Assembly: GCF_030146175.1 (NCBI RefSeq)
Contig: NZ_JASLCE010000025.1
Location: 1-35,171, forward strand
Length of the DNA: 35,171 bases
Direction: 5' to 3'
Source: Flavobacterium sp.
Lineage (GTDB): Bacteria; Bacteroidota; Bacteroidia; Flavobacteriales; Flavobacteriaceae
The position numbers and the translations under genes were made by a program. The first letter of the stretch is position 1; each line of letters starts with the position of its first letter. The notes under the pieces were generated by a model that was not told where the DNA came from, ran no database searches, and worked only from the letters and a program-made list of their open reading frames with translations. This document shows positions 1 through 8,082 of this stretch, piece after piece.

Positions 1-1857
1 CCAATGCCTTACGATAGTAATGCAACCGGTTTGTGGAGCAATACCGCTACGTGGACAAATGGTACCACTCAGGATTTACCGTATTCACTATCAATCGTAG
101 ATGGTACGACATCCATTGACTGGAATATTGTACGAACGGCTCACGACGTAACATCCAGTGGTAATAAAACCATGTTAGGCTTCTTTGTAAACGCCAATAC
201 TGTTTTTGCAACCAACGATTCTAAAATCGAGGTAAGCCACTTTTTACGATTAAACGGTAAAATTGACCTGCAAGGCCGTTCCCAATTAGTACAAACCTTT
301 AACTCCGATTTGGATCCAACCAGTTCGGGATCGATTGAACGCGATCAACAGGGACAATCCAATAAGTTTAATTACAACTACTGGTCGTCGCCGGTTGGAG
401 CAATCAATGCGACAACCAACAACAACAATTATACGGTAAGCGGTATTTTACGAGACGGTACCAATCCTGCGGCTCCGGTAGCCATCAACTGGGTAAACGG
501 TTATGACGGTTCGCCAACAACACCGATCAGCCTGGCGCGATACTGGATTTATAAATTCCAAAACCTTTCCGATTTGTATGCCAACTGGACACAAATATTC
601 GAAACCGGTATATTGTCGCCTTCCAGCGGATTTACGTTAAAAGGAAGTGGCGCCGGAACGGCAACTCAGAATTATGTTTTTGTTGGAAAACCGAACAACG
701 GACGTATTACCAATACCGTATCGCCAAACAACATCAATCTTAGCGGAAATCCATATGCTTCTGCTTTGGATGCCGAATTGTTTATTGCCGACAATGCAGC
801 AGCAACTAACGGTTCCGTTTATTTCTGGGAACATTACCCAACCAATGCCACACATGTACTGCAACAATACCAGGGCGGTTATGCCACTCGTAATCTTGCC
901 GGTGGAACCCCTCCTGTTTCGCCTCCGGGCATTAGCGGACAGGGATCCAGTTCTCGTGTTCCGGGGCGTTATATCCCGGTTGGACAAGGTTTCTTTATAC
1001 ATGCGAGTTTCCTGGGCGGAACAATTGTATTTGACAACAACCAAAGAGCTTTTGTAAAAGAAGATGCCGCCACGTCGAACGTAATGTTCCGTAACACCAA
1101 TACCGCTGCAACGGCAATGCCGGCTTCGGATCATTTTAACAATAACGACAACGATCCGGTGGCGGTGACTTCAAACAGTAAAATACGTTTGGGCTTTACC
1201 TCACATACCGGTAACCATCGTCAGATCCTTTTGGCTTTTATGGGCAATCAGGCTTCAGATGGCTGGGATTACGGTTATGACGGTGTGGTAATCGACGACG
1301 ATTTGCCACAGGATATGTTATTCCTGTTAGGAGACAAAAAACTGGTGATTCAGGGTGTGGGTCATTTTAATTCGAATTTGTTCTACCCGTTATACGTAAG
1401 AACAGACAACCCGGGTATTGTAAAATTCGAAATCGATGCTTTGGAAAATTTCAATCCGGATCAACCGATTTATATCTACGACAACACGACAGGACATTTT
1501 TACGACATTCATAATTCGCCATTGGAAATAGCTGTTCCGGCGGGTGAGAATCAAAAACGTTTCTCGCTTTGTTTCGAAATGAGAAAACTTTCGGTTACCG
1601 ATAACGTACTTGAAAATGTTACTGTAGCCTACCTCCAGGGGACGAATCAGATTCGTATTAAAAACGACCTGAACGACACTGTAGTCGAACAAGTAAGCCT
1701 TTACAATGTTTTAGGACAACAAATCAGTTCGTGGCGTACCAACACTATGGAACAGACCGAAATTTTGTTGCCGGTACGCAATGTCAGCGTCGGAACGTAC
1801 ATTATAAAAGTCGACACCAATAAAGGTTCCATCAGTAGGAAAACCATCATTAAATAA
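1..1857 (+). CDS. T9SS-exported surface protein, 3' part (type A sorting domain)
   Basis: The reading frame is open to the left window edge, so the true start lies outside; the ATG at 4 is internal. At least 618 residues are visible. The last ~90 residues form a type A T9SS sorting domain: a beta-rich segment containing SLYNVLGQQI, then VGTYIIKV and a basic end. Such a domain directs outer-membrane translocation by PorU/Sov machinery and cleavage of the tail (family knowledge). Upstream is a module with WSSPVG, YVFVGKPNNG (~residue 224), LSGNPYAS, VGQGFF (~325) and DYGYDG (~423). The same motif order occurs in the protein at 32340-35171, so the two are related over several hundred residues. 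The role of the module is unknown; such proteins are usually adhesins or surface-layer components. A terminator follows directly. Confidence 0.85.
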   Translation, partial: PMPYDSNATGLWSNTATWTNGTTQDLPYSLSIVDGTTSIDWNIVRTAHDVTSSGNKTMLGFFVNANTVFATNDSKIEVSHFLRLNGKIDLQGRSQLVQTFNSDLDPTSSGSIERDQQGQSNKFNYNYWSSPVGAINATTNNNNYTVSGILRDGTNPAAPVAINWVNGYDGSPTTPISLARYWIYKFQNLSDLYANWTQIFETGILSPSSGFTLKGSGAGTATQNYVFVGKPNNGRITNTVSPNNINLSGNPYASALDAELFIADNAAATNGSVYFWEHYPTNATHVLQQYQGGYATRNLAGGTPPVSPPGISGQGSSSRVPGRYIPVGQGFFIHASFLGGTIVFDNNQRAFVKEDAATSNVMFRNTNTAATAMPASDHFNNNDNDPVAVTSNSKIRLGFTSHTGNHRQILLAFMGNQASDGWDYGYDGVVIDDDLPQDMLFLLGDKKLVIQGVGHFNSNLFYPLYVRTDNPGIVKFEIDALENFNPDQPIYIYDNTTGHFYDIHNSPLEIAVPAGENQKRFSLCFEMRKLSVTDNVLENVTVAYLQGTNQIRIKNDLNDTVVEQVSLYNVLGQQISSWRTNTMEQTEILLPVRNVSVGTYIIKVDTNKGSISRKTIIK

Positions 1858-1860
1858 TAG

Positions 1861-1888
1861 AAAGGCCTCGCATTTGAGGCCTTTTTTT
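1861..1888 (+). terminator. Rho-independent terminator after the T9SS surface gene
   Basis: A 9-bp stem (AAAGGCCTC at 1861-1869 with GAGGCCTTT at 1876-1884) with a 6-nt loop is followed by a T run. It starts three bases after the stop codon. Confidence 0.9.
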
Positions 1889-1912
1889 ATCGCACTTTTA
1901 ATTGTAAAAAAG

Positions 1913-1920
1913 TACCTTTG
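1913..1920 (+). promoter_or_regulatory. -7 element TACCTTTG for the secreted hydrolase
   Basis: The octamer matches the Bacteroidota -7 consensus TAnnTTTG exactly and lies 21 nt before the chosen ATG at 1942. No TTG sits at the usual distance upstream, so only the -7 box is supported. It includes the TTG at 1918, which would otherwise look like an in-frame start codon; this argues against starting there. Confidence 0.6.
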
Positions 1921-1941
1921 TACTCCATATCCCCTATTCGC

Positions 1942-2625
1942 ATGAAAACCTATTTTATAATCCTCTTTTGCCTTTTTTCAATTACCCTGACACGGGCACA
2001 ATTACAAGCCATTACCGATAAAACCGATTATCCGTTTTATATCAACCTGCCGGAACAGGAAGTGCTGGATCAAAAAGCACCGATTATTATTTTTCTACAC
2101 GGCCGAAGTCTTTCGGGAACCAATCTTGAAAGAGTACGTCGTTATGGCGTATTAAAAGCGATCGAAAACGGTAAAAAAATTCCGGCTATCGTAGTAGCGC
2201 CACAACTGCATTCCGGGCCTTGGGATCCGGATAAAGTTTTAAACGTACTGGAATATGTTCAACAAAATTACAACACCGATCCGTCGCGCATATATGTCTG
2301 CGGAATGAGTCTTGGCGGATATGGAACCATGCATTTCGCCGGAAAATATGCCGATAAAATTACCGCGGCCGTGGCTATTTGTGGTGGTGGTAATGTAAAC
2401 GACGCCTGTAAACTGGCTACGATTCCGCTATGGATTCAGCATGGAAACAAAGATTTTATTGTTCCGTTATCGGAATCCAAAAAAATTGTAAAAGCGATCA
2501 AAGCCTGTAAACCGGACGCCGATGTTACTTTTACGATTATTCCGGGTGGCAATCATAGTAATGTGGAAAATATATTCCGAAAAGATGCCGTTTATGACTG
2601 GATGTTAAAACAAGTTCGGAAATAA
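1942..2625 (+). CDS. Secreted alpha/beta hydrolase (esterase/peptidase-like)
   Basis: Translated from ATG 1942 (227 aa), residues 1-20 form a signal peptide (basic MKTY, hydrophobic core, TRAQ end), so the enzyme is probably periplasmic or secreted. The alpha/beta-hydrolase fold is shown by the oxyanion-side HG at 53-54 (FLHGRS), the nucleophile elbow GMSLGG with Ser123, a likely acid Asp171 in HGNKDFIVP, and His205 in GGNHSN. The size and motifs fit the phospholipase/carboxylesterase and dienelactone-hydrolase-like group, which includes many secreted esterases; the substrate cannot be read from the sequence. An upstream in-frame TTG at 1918 was rejected because it lies in the promoter and would bury the signal peptide. 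The gene stands alone, between a terminator and a converging hisS. Confidence 0.85.
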   Translation: MKTYFIILFCLFSITLTRAQLQAITDKTDYPFYINLPEQEVLDQKAPIIIFLHGRSLSGTNLERVRRYGVLKAIENGKKIPAIVVAPQLHSGPWDPDKVLNVLEYVQQNYNTDPSRIYVCGMSLGGYGTMHFAGKYADKITAAVAICGGGNVNDACKLATIPLWIQHGNKDFIVPLSESKKIVKAIKACKPDADVTFTIIPGGNHSNVENIFRKDAVYDWMLKQVRK

Positions 2626-2627
2626 CC

Positions 2628-2669
2628 TCAAATAAAAAAGGCTGTCATATGACAGCCTTTTTTATTTGA
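2628..2669. terminator. Bidirectional terminator between the hydrolase gene and hisS
   Basis: This is a perfect 42-nt palindrome centred between 2648 and 2649, with a GC-rich core (GGCTGTCAT/ATGACAGCC) flanked by A and T runs. It can terminate transcripts from both strands. It begins three bases after the hydrolase stop codon. Confidence 0.9.
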
Positions 2670-2679
2670 AATTTAGTTT

Positions 2680-2715
2680 GTCACACCTGACAGGTTTTTG
2701 AAACCTGTCAGGTGT
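2680..2715 (+). repeat. Dispersed 36-nt palindromic repeat, copy 1
   Basis: Arms ACACCTGACAGGTTT (2683-2697) and AAACCTGTCAGGTGT (2701-2715) enclose a 3-nt loop TTG, preceded by GTC. The minus strand of 19131-19166 carries the same 36 nt with a single difference (loop TTG versus TTA). The repeat ends six bases beyond the hisS stop, in a tail-to-tail gap. It resembles a REP-like intergenic element; it could also serve as a second terminator-type hairpin for hisS. Confidence 0.8.
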
Positions 2716-2721
2716 TTTACA

Positions 2722-4089
2722 TTACAGCATATTTTTTAACGCCTCAAGGCTTACTTTACTTTGTTCACCCGACGCCAGATCTTTTACCGCATATTCGTTA
2801 TTCGCAATTTCTTCTGCGCCTACAATTACAGCATAGGGAATACCGCGTTTATCGGCATACTGAAACTGCTTTCCGATCTTCGCATTACTGGGATACAATT
2901 CTACTTTGATTCCCGCTTTACGCAATTGCCCGATTGCACGCATCGCATATAACGCTTCCGCATCTCCAAAATTCAGGAACAACGCACGTGAAGTTGCCGT
3001 TACCGTTTCCGGGAACAGGTTTAATTCTTCCAATACCAGATAGATCCGATCCAATCCGAAGGAAATTCCAACACCACTCATATTTTTCAATCCAAAAATA
3101 CCGGTAAGATCATCATAACGACCACCGCCACCAATAGATCCCATACTTACGGTTTTAGGCGCCGATACTTCAAAAATAGCACCGGTATAATAATTTAATC
3201 CACGGGCCAGCGTTACATCCAGATCCAAAGCGGATTTATCCAAACCTAAAGCCGTTACATTTTCGCAGATAAATCGCAATTCTTCCACTCCTTTTAATCC
3301 TTCTTCGGAAGTCGCTAACAAATCGGATAATTTTTCGATCTTTTCGGAAATCGATCCGGTAAAATGGAACAACGGCTGAACTTTTGCGATGGCTTCCTCA
3401 GAAATCCCTTTTTCGAACATTTCCTTTTTCACGCCATCTTCGCCAATTTTATCCAGCTTATCCAACGCAACGGTAAAGTCGATTAATTTATCTTTCGCTC
3501 CAATCACTTCAGCGATACCCGACAATATCTTACGGTTATTGATTTTAATCGTTACGCCATCCAATCCCAAAGCCGAGAAAACACTGTCGTACAATTGTAC
3601 CAATTCCACTTCCTGCCATAGCGAAGTCGATCCCACCACATCGGCATCACATTGGTAAAACTCTCTGAAACGACCTTTCTGAGGTTTATCCGCACGCCAA
3701 ACCGGTTGAATCTGATAACGCTTAAACGGGAATTCAATTTCATTCTGATGTTGTACCACATAACGTGCAAACGGAACGGTCAAATCATAACGCAGGGCTT
3801 TTTCCGAAATCTGAGCCGTTAGTTTTAAACTGTCTTTCGTTTCCAGAAAAGCATCGTTGGCTTTAGCAAGAAAATCTCCGGAATTAAGAATTTTAAAAAT
3901 CAGACGGTCGCCTTCTTCGCCGTATTTCCCCATAAGGGTTTCAGAATTTTCAAAAGACGGCGTTTCGATCGGTTGGAATCCAAATCGTTCAAAATTGGAT
4001 TTGATCGTGCTGAATATATAATTTCGTTTTGCCACCTCTAACGGTGAAAAATCCCGGGTTCCTTTCGGTATACTTGGTTTCTGTGCCAT
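2722..4089 (-). CDS. hisS: Histidyl-tRNA synthetase
   Basis: Class II aminoacyl-tRNA synthetase that charges tRNA-His in the cytoplasm; 455 aa from the ATG at 4089 ([14 protein letters not shown]), where family members begin. A longer frame adds ten residues upstream (from 4119) that do not look conserved. Visible marks are the KGTRD entry (9-13), [12 protein letters not shown] (99-110), motif 2 around 124-150 (RYQIQPVWR to [10 protein letters not shown]), the HisRS-specific loop [14 protein letters not shown] (295-308) and motif 3 [10 protein letters not shown] (339-348). Residues ~368-455 form the anticodon-binding domain. All key blocks are present. The gene is monocistronic here, with no histidine-operon neighbours. 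The spacer to the divergent permease (4090-4312) shows no full consensus promoter. Confidence 0.96.
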   Translation of the reverse strand: MAQKPSIPKGTRDFSPLEVAKRNYIFSTIKSNFERFGFQPIETPSFENSETLMGKYGEEGDRLIFKILNSGDFLAKANDAFLETKDSLKLTAQISEKALRYDLTVPFARYVVQHQNEIEFPFKRYQIQPVWRADKPQKGRFREFYQCDADVVGSTSLWQEVELVQLYDSVFSALGLDGVTIKINNRKILSGIAEVIGAKDKLIDFTVALDKLDKIGEDGVKKEMFEKGISEEAIAKVQPLFHFTGSISEKIEKLSDLLATSEEGLKGVEELRFICENVTALGLDKSALDLDVTLARGLNYYTGAIFEVSAPKTVSMGSIGGGGRYDDLTGIFGLKNMSGVGISFGLDRIYLVLEELNLFPETVTATSRALFLNFGDAEALYAMRAIGQLRKAGIKVELYPSNAKIGKQFQYADKRGIPYAVIVGAEEIANNEYAVKDLASGEQSKVSLEALKNML

Positions 4090-4312
4090 TTTAGAATTGA
4101 AATTTGAATTGTAAAACATCGGAAAAACAGCAAATGCTTTCCGGTTTCCGTGTTTTGCAAATATCTTACTTTTTCAAATGATCTCCGTTCCCTTTTTAAA
4201 AAAAAGCGACACTTTTCGGGTTGTTTTATCGCTCATTAAAGATCCGGATAGTATTCTTACACTTTTTAACGGATGGTGTGTAACAAAATCTGTATTTTAG
4301 TGACAAATTAGC

Positions 4313-5557
4313 ATGATGTTCGGACTATTCAGAGAAAATACAAAAATCGCCTTAGGTGCCATCAAAAGTCAGTTGTTGCGTACCATCCTTACGGTAATGA
4401 TTATCGCAATCGGAATTACTGCACTGGTAGGAATCCTAACCGTGGTTTCCGCCCTTGAAAATACAATTGCAAAAGATTTCGCTTCGATGGGTGCGAATAC
4501 CTTTTCCATTAGTCAGTACGATTTGTCTTCGCAGATCAACAACAACGATCCGAATCAGAAAATCAACCCGATTATCAGTTATCCGCAAGCCCGTGCTTTT
4601 CAGGAAAAATACAATTATCCGTTATCGACCACTTCGCTTTCGTTTACCGCAACCAGTAAAGCCGAAGTAAAATACGAATCTCAAAAAACCGATCCGGAAA
4701 TCACCGTTGTGGGTGTCGATGAAAACTTCCTGCCGAACAAAGGACTGGAAACGACAAAAGGACGGAATTTCACCGGTTTTGATATCAAAAACAACAACTT
4801 TGTCTGCATTTTGGGTTCCGATTTTGAAAAAGGACTTTTTAAAGACACCAATGCAATCGACAAAACGATTTCCATTCGCGGTGCCCGTTTTAAAGTGATT
4901 GGCGTATTAAAAGAAAAAGGATCCACTTTTGGAAACAGTCAGGATTTAAGGGTACTAATCCCGAATCAGATTGCCCGTTCGCTCTTTTCCACACCAAATA
5001 TCAATTACGACTTAAGTGTTATGATCGGTCAGAAAGAAATGATTGATCAGGCAGTTGACGATGCGATTATTACCATGCGTAAAATCCGCAAACAAAACCC
5101 GGTGGAAGAAAGCAACTTTGGAATCGAACGCAGTGATGATCTGATCAATACTTTATTATCGAATACGCAATTTTTAGGTTATATCGCATGGGGTGTTGGA
5201 GTGATTACCATTTTTGGTTCGTCTATCGCTTTGATGAACATCATGTTGGTATCGGTTACGGAAAGAACCCGCGAAATCGGCGTTCGTAAATCACTCGGTG
5301 CCAAAAAAAGCACGATTGCATGGCAATTTTTTACCGAAACGCTTGTCATCGGTCAATTGGGTGGACTGGTTGGTATCCTACTCGGAATTTCCGTAGGTTT
5401 TCTGATATCGGTTGCCATCAAGTTTAGCTTTGTCGTCCCATGGATGGCTATTTTTGCCGCTTTTGCCACAACCTTTATTGTCGCAATCGTTTCCGGATTG
5501 TATCCGGCGATCAAAGCGTCGCAACTGGATCCGGTAGAAGCTTTGCGCTACGAATAA
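4313..5557 (+). CDS. MacB/FtsX-family ABC transporter permease
   Basis: Inner-membrane permease of the MacB/LolC-like type, 414 aa. One membrane helix lies at ~24-46, followed by a large MacB-type periplasmic domain (~50-280). The FtsX domain follows with helices at ~289-312, 340-365 and 375-397. The cytoplasmic coupling segment ERTREIGVRKSLGA (317-330) and the C-terminal LYPAIKASQLDPVEALRYE are family hallmarks. Relatives use an ABC ATPase to drive export of lipoproteins, peptides or drugs; no ATPase gene is adjacent, so the partner must be elsewhere. Two ATG codons in a row (4313 and 4316) allow either start. The last 10 bp overlap the 3' end of prmC on the other strand. Confidence 0.92.
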   Translation: MMFGLFRENTKIALGAIKSQLLRTILTVMIIAIGITALVGILTVVSALENTIAKDFASMGANTFSISQYDLSSQINNNDPNQKINPIISYPQARAFQEKYNYPLSTTSLSFTATSKAEVKYESQKTDPEITVVGVDENFLPNKGLETTKGRNFTGFDIKNNNFVCILGSDFEKGLFKDTNAIDKTISIRGARFKVIGVLKEKGSTFGNSQDLRVLIPNQIARSLFSTPNINYDLSVMIGQKEMIDQAVDDAIITMRKIRKQNPVEESNFGIERSDDLINTLLSNTQFLGYIAWGVGVITIFGSSIALMNIMLVSVTERTREIGVRKSLGAKKSTIAWQFFTETLVIGQLGGLVGILLGISVGFLISVAIKFSFVVPWMAIFAAFATTFIVAIVSGLYPAIKASQLDPVEALRYE

Positions 5558-6414
5558 GAACCCCAAACGGCTTTGGTCATCCGATCGTTTTCGTAAATAT
5601 CTTTGCGGAGTTCAATTTGGGCAAACGTATGGGTTTCCAGTAAATTTTGCATTTCCGGTCCGAGATATTGGTTGATTTCAAAAAACAAGAATCCGTTGCG
5701 ATTCAGGTTTTTTGTCGCCAGTTCGGTTATTTTACGGTAAAACAATAACGGATCGTGATCCTCCACAAACAAAGCGAGATGTGGTTCAAATTCCAGTACG
5801 TTTTTCGAAATTTCCTGTTTTTCCAGATTGCGTACATACGGCGGATTCGACACAATAATATCGAACATTTCCGGCAGAATCGTTGTTTCCAGAATATCTT
5901 TATGCCAGAAGGTCACCGGTGCGTCCAACTGTCGGGCGTTTCTTCGGGCAACTTCCAGTGCTTTTTCCGACACATCGATTGCATATACTTCGGCTTCCGG
6001 CAGATTTTTGGCCAGTGAAACCGCAATACAACCGCTTCCGGTTCCGATATCCAATATCCTTATTTTCCGATCCCTGGGTAATCCGGATACCGAATTCAGA
6101 ATCCACTCGACCAGCTCTTCCGTTTCCGGCCGTGGAATCAGGACATTTTCGTTGACATAAAACGACAGTCCGAAAAATTCGGTTTCTTCAAAAATATACT
6201 GAATCGGTTTTTGTTCTTTTAACTGATGCAATACGGTTTCCCATTGCAACAATTGCATTCCATCCAGTTCGAAACCGGGTTGCAAAGCCAGATCGAGGCG
6301 TTTCATCTGGTGAAAGGCTTCCAGCGTGATATAAAAAAAACTATCGATTTCCTGTTCGTCGTAAATCGATACTAATTCGGTTTTAAAATAATCGCGGTAT
6401 TCTTTTAACAGCAT
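5548..6414 (-). CDS. prmC: Peptide chain release factor N5-glutamine methyltransferase
   Basis: SAM-dependent methyltransferase that modifies the glutamine of the GGQ motif in RF1/RF2; 288 aa, a usual length. An N-terminal helical release-factor-binding domain (~1-75) is followed by LIPRPETEELVEW (92-104), the SAM-binding loop LDIGTGSGCIA (121-131), an acidic ribose-binding residue in YAIDVSE, and the catalytic NPPY at 190-193, which separates PrmC from general methyltransferases. It starts one base after the stop of the upstream GNAT gene, so the two are probably translated from one message. Its stop overlaps the permease gene tail to tail by 10 bp. Release factor 3 is encoded at 30077, but the loci are not linked. 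Confidence 0.95.
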   Translation of the reverse strand: MLLKEYRDYFKTELVSIYDEQEIDSFFYITLEAFHQMKRLDLALQPGFELDGMQLLQWETVLHQLKEQKPIQYIFEETEFFGLSFYVNENVLIPRPETEELVEWILNSVSGLPRDRKIRILDIGTGSGCIAVSLAKNLPEAEVYAIDVSEKALEVARRNARQLDAPVTFWHKDILETTILPEMFDIIVSNPPYVRNLEKQEISKNVLEFEPHLALFVEDHDPLLFYRKITELATKNLNRNGFLFFEINQYLGPEMQNLLETHTFAQIELRKDIYENDRMTKAVWGSYS

Positions 6415-6415
6415 C

Positions 6416-6901
6416 TTATAAATCTTTGATCATCCAAATTGGACATGAACTGTGTCCCGTATTTCCCAACGGCGCGTCCAAATAATAAAATCCGGTTCTT
6501 TCGTATAATTTTCGGGCGGCTTCCATATTGGGCAGCGTTTCCAGATAGCATTGCGCAAATCCGAGCGCTTTTGCCTGTTCGAGGCATTTTTCCATCATCG
6601 CGGCGCCCAATCCCAATCCTCTGGATTCCGGAAGGAAATACATTTTTTGCAATTCGCAGATCGCTGCCGATCCATTTGCCAAAGGCGCAATTCCGGCCGT
6701 TCCGATAATTTTTCCGTTTACCAAAGCTACAAAATAAACCGAACGCGGTACCGCATAGGTTTCAAACATACAATCCAAAGCGCTATCGGCATAGGCTGTA
6801 CCCACTTTTGGGACATCATGCTCCACTAAAACATTCCGGATTAGTGCTGCCACCGTAGCATTATCACTTTTTTTTATGGCTCGTATTTCGATTGTATTCA
6901 T
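6416..6901 (-). CDS. GNAT-family N-acetyltransferase
   Basis: Single-domain acetyltransferase, 161 aa. The acetyl-CoA pyrophosphate loop is seen as ESRGLGLGAAM (92-102), preceded by the beta-4 strand ICELQKMYFLP and followed by ETLPNMEAARKLYERTGF (121-138), the usual motif B with its Asn and Tyr. The acceptor cannot be deduced; it could be a small molecule or a protein N-terminus. It is the first gene of a two-gene unit with prmC (one base between them). Coupling to prmC may be only for expression. No clear -7 box was found upstream on this strand. Confidence 0.88.
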   Translation of the reverse strand: MNTIEIRAIKKSDNATVAALIRNVLVEHDVPKVGTAYADSALDCMFETYAVPRSVYFVALVNGKIIGTAGIAPLANGSAAICELQKMYFLPESRGLGLGAAMMEKCLEQAKALGFAQCYLETLPNMEAARKLYERTGFYYLDAPLGNTGHSSCPIWMIKDL

Positions 6902-6919
6902 TTTTTGAGTAACTTATTT

Positions 6920-6950
6920 TTTGCAGATTAGTCTACAGGAATTACATTTG
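6920..6950 (+). promoter_or_regulatory. Promoter of the ribD operon (TTTG-N19-TACATTTG)
   Basis: TTTG at 6920-6923 and TACATTTG at 6943-6950 are separated by 19 nt. Both match the Bacteroidota sigma-ABfr consensus (-33 TTG, -7 TAnnTTTG) with the expected spacing. Transcription would begin around 6957 and leave a leader of ~80 nt before the ribD TTG start. That leader shows no FMN-riboswitch-like structure that I can recognise. Confidence 0.8.
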
Positions 6951-7038
6951 CCTGTTGCAAATCGTAGCGAATGTAAGCAGCTTGGCTGACAGTTCATAAA
7001 TATTTACAAAAAAATTATAACATCAACAGGACATTTTC

Positions 7039-8082
7039 TTGAAAACGCACGAACACTATATCAACCGATGTATCGAATTGGCCCGAAACGGACTGGGGAC
7101 GACCTATCCGAATCCGCTGGTAGGCAGTGTCATTGTGCACAACGGTACAATTATCGGAGAAGGCTGGCATCAAAAAGCCGGTGAAGCCCATGCGGAAGTC
7201 AACGCCGTAAATTCGGTGCAGGACAAATCGCTATTATCGGAAGCCACTATTTACGTAAGCCTGGAACCGTGTAGCCATTTTGGAAAAACACCACCATGCT
7301 GCGATTTGATCATTCATAATAAGATCCCAAATGTTGTAGTGGGTACGGTCGATCCGTTTGCCAAAGTCGCCGGAAACGGTATCCGAAAACTGGTGGAAGC
7401 CGGAAAAAATGTTACGGTGGGTATATTGGAAGACGATTGCAACGAACTGAACAAACGCTTTTTTACGTTCCATCAGGAAAAACGACCGTATATTATTCTG
7501 AAATGGGCCGAAAGTCAGGACGGCTATATTGCACCTTTGCATAAAGACGAACAAAAACCGGTTTGGATTTCGAATACCTATTCCCGTCAGTTGGTACACA
7601 AATGGCGTGGCGAGGAACAGGCCATTCTGGTTGGGACGCAAACGGTTATAGACGACAATCCGAACTTAAATACAAGGGATTGGTCCGGTAACGATCCGAT
7701 CCGCATCGTACTAGACAGAACAGGACGGATCCCAGACAATGCTGCCGTAAAAGACGGGTCTGTAAAGACCATCATCTTTACTGAGGCTGAAAATATGCAA
7801 AATACCGCTTCCCTTTTTTTTGAAAATTGTATCTTTGATACTAAACTTCCCCATACGATCATGGCTACTCTTTACCGGCACGATATTCAGTCGTTGCTGA
7901 TAGAAGGCGGCCGACAAACATTACAGTTGTTTATTGATGCCGGATTATGGGATGAAGCACGTGTTTTTAAAGGCGCTATAATGCTAAACGAAGGTGTAAA
8001 AGCACCGGTTATAAAAGGTACGGTGAGTAACCGACAGCAAATTATGAACGACGAACTTCTAATTTTCAGACACCATGATTGA
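7039..8082 (+). CDS. ribD: Riboflavin biosynthesis deaminase/reductase
   Basis: Bifunctional enzyme that deaminates the pyrimidine from GTP cyclohydrolase II and then reduces its ribose side chain in flavin synthesis; 347 aa. The N-terminal cytidine-deaminase-like domain has HAEVNA (His51 zinc ligand, Glu53 catalytic) and PCSHFGKTPPC (77-87, Cys78 and Cys87 zinc ligands). The C-terminal DHFR-like reductase domain (~145-347) contains KWAESQDGYIA and a late LLIEGG. The start is TTG at 7039: the protein then begins MKTHEHYINRCIELA, where homologues begin, and no in-frame ATG lies near. It is the first gene behind a strong promoter and overlaps the next gene by 8 bp. No other rib gene is in the window. 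Confidence 0.93.
   Translation: MKTHEHYINRCIELARNGLGTTYPNPLVGSVIVHNGTIIGEGWHQKAGEAHAEVNAVNSVQDKSLLSEATIYVSLEPCSHFGKTPPCCDLIIHNKIPNVVVGTVDPFAKVAGNGIRKLVEAGKNVTVGILEDDCNELNKRFFTFHQEKRPYIILKWAESQDGYIAPLHKDEQKPVWISNTYSRQLVHKWRGEEQAILVGTQTVIDDNPNLNTRDWSGNDPIRIVLDRTGRIPDNAAVKDGSVKTIIFTEAENMQNTASLFFENCIFDTKLPHTIMATLYRHDIQSLLIEGGRQTLQLFIDAGLWDEARVFKGAIMLNEGVKAPVIKGTVSNRQQIMNDELLIFRHHD

Noticed and set aside
637..1134. Long open frame on the minus strand inside the first T9SS gene
   Set aside because: Low-complexity translation without recognisable domains; it is a shadow of the plus-strand gene, which has clear homology.
1918..1941. TTG at 1918 as start of the secreted hydrolase
   Set aside because: It lies in the -7 promoter box, and the signal peptide starts cleanly at ATG 1942.
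4158..4165. GATATTTG on the minus strand as the hisS -7 box
   Set aside because: It differs from TAnnTTTG at the first base, and no TTG lies at the proper distance; support is too weak to list as a promoter.
6951..7038. ribD leader examined for an FMN riboswitch
   Set aside because: At ~88 nt it is too short, and the conserved paired blocks of the RFN element are not seen.
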